From an uncultured Acetatifactor sp. (GTDB lineage Bacteria > Bacillota > Clostridia > Lachnospirales > Lachnospiraceae): 10,999 nucleotides of DNA. Made by a program: the position numbers and the translations under genes. The stretch lies in assembly GCA_947644185.1 (NCBI GenBank), contig CANRZC010000050.1, forward strand, positions 1-10,999, in the 5' to 3' direction. The first letter of the stretch is position 1, and each line of letters opens with the position of its first letter. Positions 1 to 4,442 of this stretch are shown in pieces. Under the pieces are notes generated by a model. It was not told the DNA's origin. It ran no database searches and was given only the letters and a program-made list of their open reading frames with translations.

Positions 1-62
1 ATGTTGGACAACATATTAAGTCCCTCAATATAACCTCTGGCACAATTTTTATTCTCGCTCAC
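1..62 (-). CDS. Start of a gene leaving the left edge, probably the second (LplC-like) sugar permease (partial)
   Basis: Only the first codons are in the window, so the product is inferred from context. LplB-type permease genes are usually followed directly by a second permease gene of the YcjP/LplC type. A frame opens 7 nt after the permease stop at a GTG (positions 62-60) and stays open to the edge, reading V-S-E-N-K-N-C-A-R-G. The start is ambiguous. The G-rich stretch at 61-69 resembles a ribosome binding site but lies too close to this GTG. An in-frame ATG at 14-12 has a GAGGG motif 7 nt upstream (26-22). No domain is visible in so few codons, and another product is possible. Confidence 0.35.
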   Translation of the reverse strand, partial: MSENKNCARGYIEGLNMLSN

Positions 63-69
63 CCCCCTA

Positions 70-1008
70 TCAGAACAATCTCATATCGGTAACCTTGGCC
101 GAAATCTTGTTGGAGATCAGCACCAGGATAAAGCCAAAGACAGACTTCATCAAACCGATGGAGGTAGCGAAGGAATATCTCCCTAACTGCATACCATAAC
201 GGTACACATAGGTATCAATATTCTCATATACCTCCTGCGTCAGCGGGTTACCAATCAACAGCTGCTGCTCGAAGCCTGCGTTCAGAATACCGCCAATGCC
301 CATAATGAACAGCATGATAACAGTGGGTGCGATGCCGGGCAGAGTGATGTGCCATACCTTGCCAAAACGTCCCAGCCCGTCCACGGAGCCCGCCTCGTAC
401 AGGGTGCCGTCCACGCCAGCAATGGCTGAGATGTAAATAATGGCAGACCAACCTACATCCTTCCAAATGTTGGATGTGGTCAGGATCCCCCAGAAATAGT
501 TCTTTTCATTGAGAAAAGCAATGGGCTTGTCGATGACTCCCATATTCATCAGCAGGCCATTGATATTGCCGTCAGTTCCAAGGAGTGTGAACAGAATGCT
601 GGCCACAACCACCCAGGAAATGAAATAGGGCAGATAGGAGATGGTCTGAATTACTTTCTTGAATAAGGTATGATGAATTTCATTCAACAACAGGGCAAAT
701 ACAATAGGTGCCACAAATCCAATGGTCATGGACAGTCCACTGATGACCAGTGTATTGCGGAACACACGCCCCATGTCTGGCAGCTGGAAGAATTCGATCC
801 AATACTTCAGACCTACGAATTTACAATCCACCAGACTCTGTCCAGGGGTATAATCAAAAAATGCAATGACATTTCCCAACATGGGAATATAGCAGAATAC
901 GATGGCCCACACAATTGCAAACGCGCTGATGGCCCACATCTGCCGCTGTGTCCGAAATGACCTGATGAGTTCCTTCCTCTTTTTGGCTTTTTGCTCTTTA
1001 CTCTTCAT
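70..1008 (-). CDS. LplB-type carbohydrate ABC transporter permease
   Basis: A 312-aa inner-membrane permease of the binding-protein-dependent type (COG4209, LplB-like), expected to form a heterodimer with a second permease and import an oligosaccharide. After a basic N-terminus (residues 1-22) there are about six hydrophobic segments, near 25-50, 85-110, 121-143, 184-198, 226-248 and 280-299. The cytoplasmic EAA loop that docks the ATPase is intact: E205-A-G-S-V-D-G211, nine residues, then I221-T-L-P224. The ATG at 1008 has GGAGG at 1014-1018, 5 nt upstream, so the start is firm. It follows the solute-binding lipoprotein gene after 95 nt that contain hairpins. No ATPase gene is nearby. Transporters of this class commonly use a shared MsmX-like ATPase encoded elsewhere. 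Full family length; the exact substrate cannot be read from the permease. Confidence 0.93.
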   Translation of the reverse strand: MKSKEQKAKKRKELIRSFRTQRQMWAISAFAIVWAIVFCYIPMLGNVIAFFDYTPGQSLVDCKFVGLKYWIEFFQLPDMGRVFRNTLVISGLSMTIGFVAPIVFALLLNEIHHTLFKKVIQTISYLPYFISWVVVASILFTLLGTDGNINGLLMNMGVIDKPIAFLNEKNYFWGILTTSNIWKDVGWSAIIYISAIAGVDGTLYEAGSVDGLGRFGKVWHITLPGIAPTVIMLFIMGIGGILNAGFEQQLLIGNPLTQEVYENIDTYVYRYGMQLGRYSFATSIGLMKSVFGFILVLISNKISAKVTDMRLF

Positions 1009-1041
1009 TTACGCCTCCTATTCCAGTTCCTTTGAAAGCGC

Positions 1042-1071
1042 AATGGGAGGTTGCCGCAGCCACCCCCCATT
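1042..1071 (-). promoter_or_regulatory. Intercistronic stem-loop between the lipoprotein and permease genes
   Basis: Arms 1042-1051 (AATGGGAGGT) and 1062-1071 (ACCCCCCATT) pair over 10 bp in the minus-strand RNA, with one G-U pair and a 10-nt loop. No T-run follows, so it is not a canonical terminator. Its place just after a solute-binding-protein gene and before the permease gene fits an mRNA-stabilising or partial-attenuation hairpin that makes binding protein more abundant than permease, as known for malE-malF. The function is inferred. Confidence 0.55.
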
Positions 1072-1082
1072 GAACTGTTTGT

Positions 1083-1096
1083 ATGCCTGCAGGCAT
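1083..1096 (-). repeat. 14-bp perfect palindrome after the lipoprotein gene
   Basis: The sequence ATGCCTGCAGGCAT is its own reverse complement and lies 7 nt beyond the lipoprotein stop codon. In RNA it would give a 5-bp stem with a TGCA loop. Together with the larger stem-loop at 1042-1071 it forms a two-hairpin intercistronic region. It could act as a 3'-end protector or a minor pause site, and there is no T-run. Confidence 0.4.
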
Positions 1097-1103
1097 TTCT
1101 TAT

Positions 1104-2924
1104 TTAATTTCCCTCATACTTCTTCTGATTGGCATCATGCTGCTCTTTTCTGTACTGGGTGATTTCTTCCAGTCCCAGCTGATTACAGGTATCTCTGTAC
1201 TCATAGAACAGTCTCTCGCATTCCTCTTCGGATTCTGCGGTAACTAAATTTGCCCATGCCTCATCCAGCTTGGATTTCACATTCTCATTCTTGGTTGTAA
1301 TGTCTGCTGTAGCATCAAAGGTAACTGCAAACAAGGAGGTATCCTGCATAGGAGCCGTGTAGAATCCCCAACTCATCCTTACGCCCTCATTGGAGAAGGC
1401 TCCGGTATCCGGGTTTACCGGCCAATAGTCGTAAACGGACACATGCTGTACTCTGGGGTCTATCAGGTCGAAGTTCTGTAATTCATTGGTGTAGAGCCAG
1501 CCAGAGTTCAGTGCTGTCATGTAAATACCAGCGCCGTTCTTTTCCTTCAGATCGTGGTAGGAACCGATTTCCTCTTTCTTATCCACGTCCAGAATAATAT
1601 CCTTCATCAACCAGGTGCCAGCCTTGATGTCAACCACATCTTCAGTCCAGGTTCCGTCCACCCAGTCGCCTACTTTAGCGTCTTCCTTTGCAATATCCCA
1701 CACATTGTCAGGGGAAGGAGCGCCCCAGCCGATGACGAAATTGCCCACCTCACTGTTCTCCCAGTTCAGATAGCGCATTGCCATGCCCAGATCCTTACAC
1801 TTGTCTGTGACAATGCAGCGATAGCTGCCCAGGAACTGAGAGGTCAAAAGGGTGGTGTCCTCCATGCTGATCCCGTCAGCGTGTACAGATACGTTTGCAA
1901 ATCTCTTCTCGATATTCCAGTTGTCTGCGTCCTGAGAAGCCCAATACTGATGTCCTCCGGTCCACGCATACCACCATGCGTCGCAGTTTCCGATGATGGT
2001 GCCATTGTGGATATCTGTCATCAATTTCTCATAATCTGTGCTTAAGAAGCTGGGATCGATCAGCTCTTCCCGGTACATCTTGTTCATGAACTTTGCGATC
2101 TCAAGGCCTTCCTCTGTGTTCAGCCAGTGGGTCAGCTCTCCAGTGGACTCGTCGTACTTATAGTCGCCGATGAAGCCGTAAGCGCCCAGCATACAGCGAA
2201 GCAGATTCTGGCCCTTTTTGTCCGTGGCGGACAGCGCATATGCCTTGTTGCCATTGTCATCCGTGGGATGGTTGGCAAGAACCTTCTTCAGGGTCTCATA
2301 ATACTCCTCAGGAGTCTCATAAATCTTGTCCTCACCCAGCTCTTTCCAGTAATCGTAGCGGATACCAAAGTCACTTCCCGCCACGTTTACATTGTCGCCG
2401 TAGCCGGCAGCCAGCTTATAGACCTTGCCGTCATCGGACTTCAACAGGTTGATGTACTTTCCATAACGGCGTGTGATGTTGTCGCCGTACTTCTCCAGGG
2501 CTTCTGTCAGATCCAAAGCCTTGCCCTGGGCAATGAACTTCTCTGCCATGTCATCTGTAATGTTGGTGATGATGGCGGGATACTGGCCGCTGGTGAGCCA
2601 CAGATTAATCTGTTGGTCCACTTCCATGTTGGTGTACTGCCAGTTGATCTTTACATTCAGATTGTCCAGCAGCCATTTGTCCATAATGGCCTTGCCGCCC
2701 TTTTCATCGGCCTCCAGATCCGCCTGGTCGCCCTGTCCTGCATAGATATCCAGAACCAGAGTCTCCTCCGGCACCACCCAGCCCCATTCATTGGGCTCAC
2801 CCTGCAGATCAGCTGACGAGAGGTCTTGATCCTTTACCCCCCCCGAGCCGTTTCCGCATCCGGTCAATACCGAGAATGCCATGGCCGTGGTCAGAAGCAT
2901 TGCTAAAATTTTCTTCCTCTTCAT
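1104..2924 (-). CDS. Extracellular sugar-binding lipoprotein of an LplABC-type ABC importer
   Basis: A 606-aa solute-binding lipoprotein (COG1653, LipO/LplA-like long form) that should sit on the outer face of the membrane and deliver an oligosaccharide to the permease encoded next. The N-terminus has basic residues, a hydrophobic stretch and a lipobox L20-T-G-C23, followed by a Gly/Ser/Asn linker. The mature part is rich in Trp, Tyr and Asp, as in binding proteins for larger glycans. I chose the ATG at 2924, because GGAGG at 2932-2936 is 7 nt upstream of it. A GTG two codons earlier (2930) lies almost against that ribosome binding site. The length exceeds the usual 420-560 aa of sugar-binding proteins but fits the subgroup paired with LplB permeases. 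An eight-G run in the coding strand lies just after the lipobox. Substrate unknown; an arabinoside is inferred from the divergent glycosidase. Confidence 0.9.
   Translation of the reverse strand: MKRKKILAMLLTTAMAFSVLTGCGNGSGGVKDQDLSSADLQGEPNEWGWVVPEETLVLDIYAGQGDQADLEADEKGGKAIMDKWLLDNLNVKINWQYTNMEVDQQINLWLTSGQYPAIITNITDDMAEKFIAQGKALDLTEALEKYGDNITRRYGKYINLLKSDDGKVYKLAAGYGDNVNVAGSDFGIRYDYWKELGEDKIYETPEEYYETLKKVLANHPTDDNGNKAYALSATDKKGQNLLRCMLGAYGFIGDYKYDESTGELTHWLNTEEGLEIAKFMNKMYREELIDPSFLSTDYEKLMTDIHNGTIIGNCDAWWYAWTGGHQYWASQDADNWNIEKRFANVSVHADGISMEDTTLLTSQFLGSYRCIVTDKCKDLGMAMRYLNWENSEVGNFVIGWGAPSPDNVWDIAKEDAKVGDWVDGTWTEDVVDIKAGTWLMKDIILDVDKKEEIGSYHDLKEKNGAGIYMTALNSGWLYTNELQNFDLIDPRVQHVSVYDYWPVNPDTGAFSNEGVRMSWGFYTAPMQDTSLFAVTFDATADITTKNENVKSKLDEAWANLVTAESEEECERLFYEYRDTCNQLGLEEITQYRKEQHDANQKKYEGN
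2837..2844. repeat. Eight-base G/C homopolymer inside the lipoprotein gene
   Basis: Eight consecutive C on the plus strand (eight G in the coding strand) fall in codons for the Ser-Gly-Gly-Val linker just after the lipidated cysteine. A one-base slip would shift the frame and remove almost the whole protein. The tract is directly visible; any role in on/off variation is speculative. Confidence 0.5.
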
Positions 2925-2930
2925 TTTCAC

Positions 2931-2937
2931 TCCTCCT
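2931..2937 (-). promoter_or_regulatory. Ribosome binding site that decides the lipoprotein start
   Basis: On the minus strand AGGAGGA ends directly before a GTG (2930) and 7 nt before the ATG at 2924. Normal spacing of 5-9 nt favours the ATG. Confidence 0.75.
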
Positions 2938-2971
2938 AGTTTTGTTTCGGATTTCTCCGGTTTTTATCAAC

Positions 2972-2986
2972 AGTCTTTTGAAGACT
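2972..2986 (-). other. Short stem-loop between lacI-type gene and lipoprotein gene
   Basis: Minus-strand AGTCTT, a 3-nt loop and AAGACT form a 6-bp stem in the 73-nt gap between the regulator stop and the lipoprotein ATG. No T-run follows. It may mark a processing or pausing site within the operon but could be chance. Confidence 0.3.
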
Positions 2987-2997
2987 TGCCAATCCTT

Positions 2998-4056
2998 TTA
3001 CGCGCCATCCCCAGTAAAGCAAAATGACTGCCGTTCCACAATTTTGCAGGGCAATTCCTCTCTATGGGTGCAATCCTTTTCCCCATTTGCCAAAGCGATG
3101 ACCTTCCTTGCCGCCAGACGTCCGATTTCCGCCAGCGGGAGACTGACAGAGGAAAGAGAGGGCTCCACAAAATCACATAGATCAATATCATCAAATCCGC
3201 TGAGCACAATGTCTTTTCCGATCTGTATGCCCATGCTTTTCAACACCTTCATAGCTCCTACCGCCATCCAGTCATTCATCACAAACAGAGCGGTAGGCCT
3301 GCTTGCCAATTCCATCAGCTTTTTACATGCCTTTTCCCCGGCGCACACACTCCAGTTTCCATAGGCAATCAGTTCTGGATCCATGGTCAGTCCTGCATTC
3401 ATCAGCGCTGTCTGATATCCCATCAAACGCTTATAGGCTGGAACCGAATCCACAGGCCCGCTGATCAATCCAATGCGCCTGTGGCCCTTTTCTATCATGG
3501 CCTTCACCACTTCCATAGAAACCTGTTGGTTGTCATTATCCACCATGTAATCCTGCTCATTTTGGGTATAGCTGTAAGCATACACAAGGGGAATGTCCGT
3601 CTGCACTAGCCCTGTCACATCCCTGTCATGCATCCCTGCATAAATGATGCCCGCCACACCTATTGTCCGAAAAATGTCTATTTTATCCTGGATCTGACTG
3701 CGATAATCAAAGACTTTTCCATAGTCCTGTATCCCATCATGCCATATTTTCCCATTGAGATTCAAATCTCCCAGGAAAATATGATAGTTCTGCGCATCCG
3801 CCTCCTGGTTGATGCCCTGGACGATATTGTTCACCTGGTAGGTGGCAATATCCTCTGAGATAACGCCGATAATATTGCTCTTGTTAGAGCGCAGCGCCCT
3901 GGCAGCCATATTGGGCTGATAGCCCAGCTCCCGCGCCGCCTTTCTGACCTTGGCCGCAACACTTTCACTGACCTTATTGGTTCGCTGATTCATCACATAG
4001 GAAACTGTGGCCGTGGAAACACCTGCCCGCTTTGCTACATCTTTTAAAGTAGTCAT
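2998..4056 (-). CDS. LacI-family transcriptional regulator
   Basis: A 352-aa cytoplasmic regulator of the LacI/GalR family. Residues 3-23 form the N-terminal helix-turn-helix (TLKDVAKRAGVSTATVSYVM), with T15-A16 at the positions that read the operator. The hinge helix lies at about 47-57 (QPNMAARALRS). The rest is a periplasmic-binding-protein-like effector domain of normal length, ending with the family pattern SGFDDIDLCDFVEPSLSSVS around residues 285-305. The start is firm: ATG at 4056 with GGAGG at 4065-4069, 8 nt upstream. It is the first gene of the operon, with the lipoprotein and permease genes downstream, and is divergent from the glycosidase. Two identical operator-like 12-mers in the divergent region suggest that it controls itself, the transporter and the glycosidase. 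The effector is probably an imported sugar or breakdown product, which the sequence alone does not identify. Confidence 0.95.
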   Translation of the reverse strand: MTTLKDVAKRAGVSTATVSYVMNQRTNKVSESVAAKVRKAARELGYQPNMAARALRSNKSNIIGVISEDIATYQVNNIVQGINQEADAQNYHIFLGDLNLNGKIWHDGIQDYGKVFDYRSQIQDKIDIFRTIGVAGIIYAGMHDRDVTGLVQTDIPLVYAYSYTQNEQDYMVDNDNQQVSMEVVKAMIEKGHRRIGLISGPVDSVPAYKRLMGYQTALMNAGLTMDPELIAYGNWSVCAGEKACKKLMELASRPTALFVMNDWMAVGAMKVLKSMGIQIGKDIVLSGFDDIDLCDFVEPSLSSVSLPLAEIGRLAARKVIALANGEKDCTHREELPCKIVERQSFCFTGDGA

Positions 4057-4226
4057 CTCCGTATCCTCCGTTTGCTTAATCGTTTAAGCGCGTCTGTGGA
4101 TCCGATTCATTCTGCTCACTAATTCAGAAATAGATCCGTTCTAATCCCCTAATTTTGCTATTTTTCTCTCTGTCTTTGAACGAATTTTGGAAACAGGTAA
4201 TGGTTTTTTATGGTTTTTATGATGTT
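4057..4226 (-). other. Long 5' leader of the regulator-transporter operon
   Basis: About 170 nt separate the predicted transcription start (near 4226) from the lacI-type start codon. The leader contains operator O1 next to the ribosome binding site and part of the T-tract region. I see no open reading frame, terminator or recognisable riboswitch in 4090-4200. Confidence 0.5.
4074..4089. promoter_or_regulatory. LacI-type operator O1, in the leader beside the regulator's ribosome binding site
   Basis: GCTTAATCGTTTAAGC is an imperfect 16-bp palindrome (14 of 16 positions symmetric) with the central CG typical of LacI-family operators. Its core TTAATCGTTTAA recurs exactly at 4281-4292. It lies 3 bp upstream of the ribosome binding site of the regulator gene, about 145 bp into the predicted transcript, where a bound dimer could act as a roadblock. 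The assignment to the adjacent regulator is inferred. Confidence 0.7.
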
Positions 4227-4230
4227 TTTA
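4202..4230. repeat. Phased T-tracts with a repeated 15-mer
   Basis: T-runs at 4204-4209, 4214-4218 and 4225-4229 are spaced about one helical turn apart, a pattern linked to intrinsic DNA bending. The 15-mer TTTTATGGTTTTTAT at 4206-4220 recurs exactly at 4316-4330, inside the spacer of the plus-strand promoter. The sequence repeat is certain; bending is inferred. Confidence 0.5.
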
Positions 4231-4232
4231 AT

Positions 4233-4262
4233 ATTATAACCCTATTTTGTTTTGTATGTCAA
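4233..4262 (-). promoter_or_regulatory. Near-consensus SigA promoter for the regulator-transporter operon
   Basis: On the minus strand TTGACA (4257-4262) and TATAAT (4233-4238) both match the consensus exactly, separated by 18 bp. The predicted start is about 4226, giving a leader of roughly 170 nt. Such a strong core implies that expression is held down by a repressor or limited elsewhere, which fits the two operators around it. Confidence 0.8.
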
Positions 4263-4280
4263 TTCTATATTATTCACAAG

Positions 4281-4292
4281 TTAATCGTTTAA
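4281..4292. promoter_or_regulatory. LacI-type operator O2, midway between divergent promoters
   Basis: TTAATCGTTTAA is an exact copy of the core of O1, with centre-to-centre spacing of 205 bp. It sits between the two -35 boxes (4257-4262 and 4312-4317). Its centre is at about -60.5 from the predicted minus-strand start and about -61.5 from the predicted plus-strand start. It could work by looping with O1, or as an activator site. Confidence 0.7.
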
Positions 4293-4311
4293 TATTTGTG
4301 CAATTTTTACA

Positions 4312-4341
4312 TTGATTTTATGGTTTTTATTTTCATATAAT
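4312..4341 (+). promoter_or_regulatory. SigA-type promoter for the glycosidase gene
   Basis: TTGATT (4312-4317, four of six consensus bases) and TATAAT (4336-4341, perfect) are separated by 18 bp. The predicted start is near 4348, giving a leader of about 95 nt. The -10 box overlaps the left arm of the first inverted repeat, so a protein bound to that repeat would block the promoter. The weak -35 suggests dependence on an activator. Confidence 0.6.
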
Positions 4342-4366
4342 AGAATCCAAAACCGGATTCTATTAT
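4337..4366. repeat. Inverted repeat copy 1, overlapping the glycosidase -10 box
   Basis: Arms ATAATAGAATCC (4337-4348) and GGATTCTATTAT (4355-4366) are perfect 12-bp reverse complements around AAAACC. The same 30-bp element, 32 bp with one extra base at each end, recurs 39 bp downstream. If transcription starts near 4348, only the right arm enters the mRNA, so this copy is more likely a DNA-binding site than a complete RNA hairpin by itself. Confidence 0.85.
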
Positions 4367-4375
4367 CTTAACTCT

Positions 4376-4405
4376 ATAATAGAATCCAAAACCGGATTCT
4401 ATTAT
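4376..4405 (+). repeat. Inverted repeat copy 2, in the glycosidase 5' leader
   Basis: It is identical to copy 1 (arms 4376-4387 and 4394-4405, loop AAAACC). It should be fully transcribed and ends 21 nt before the ribosome binding site AAAGGAGG at 4427-4434. Its left arm can pair either with its own right arm or with the right arm of copy 1 (4355-4366) around a 9-nt loop, giving two mutually exclusive hairpins. No T-run follows, so this is not an ordinary transcription attenuator. Confidence 0.85.
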
Positions 4406-4442
4406 CATTTATATCCCACCTATCAGAAAGGAGGCTTTACCC

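Noticed and set aside
1031..1046. A catabolite-repression (cre)-like stretch around TTGAAAGCGC
   Set aside because: Only the left half matches the cre consensus, and it lies inside an operon gap, not at a promoter.
1554..2816. Long plus-strand reading frames opposite the lipoprotein gene (1554-2045 and 2127-2816)
   Set aside because: They lie antisense to a clear lipoprotein gene, have no recognisable domain, and look like products of codon bias on the other strand.
4375..4380. A second TATAAT in inverted repeat copy 2 as an additional -10 box
   Set aside because: No acceptable -35 hexamer is found 16-18 bp upstream. It is best explained as part of the duplicated repeat.
4336..4406. The two repeats as the start of a CRISPR array
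   Set aside because: There are only two copies, the spacer is 7-9 bp, the elements are perfect inverted repeats, and no cas gene is present.
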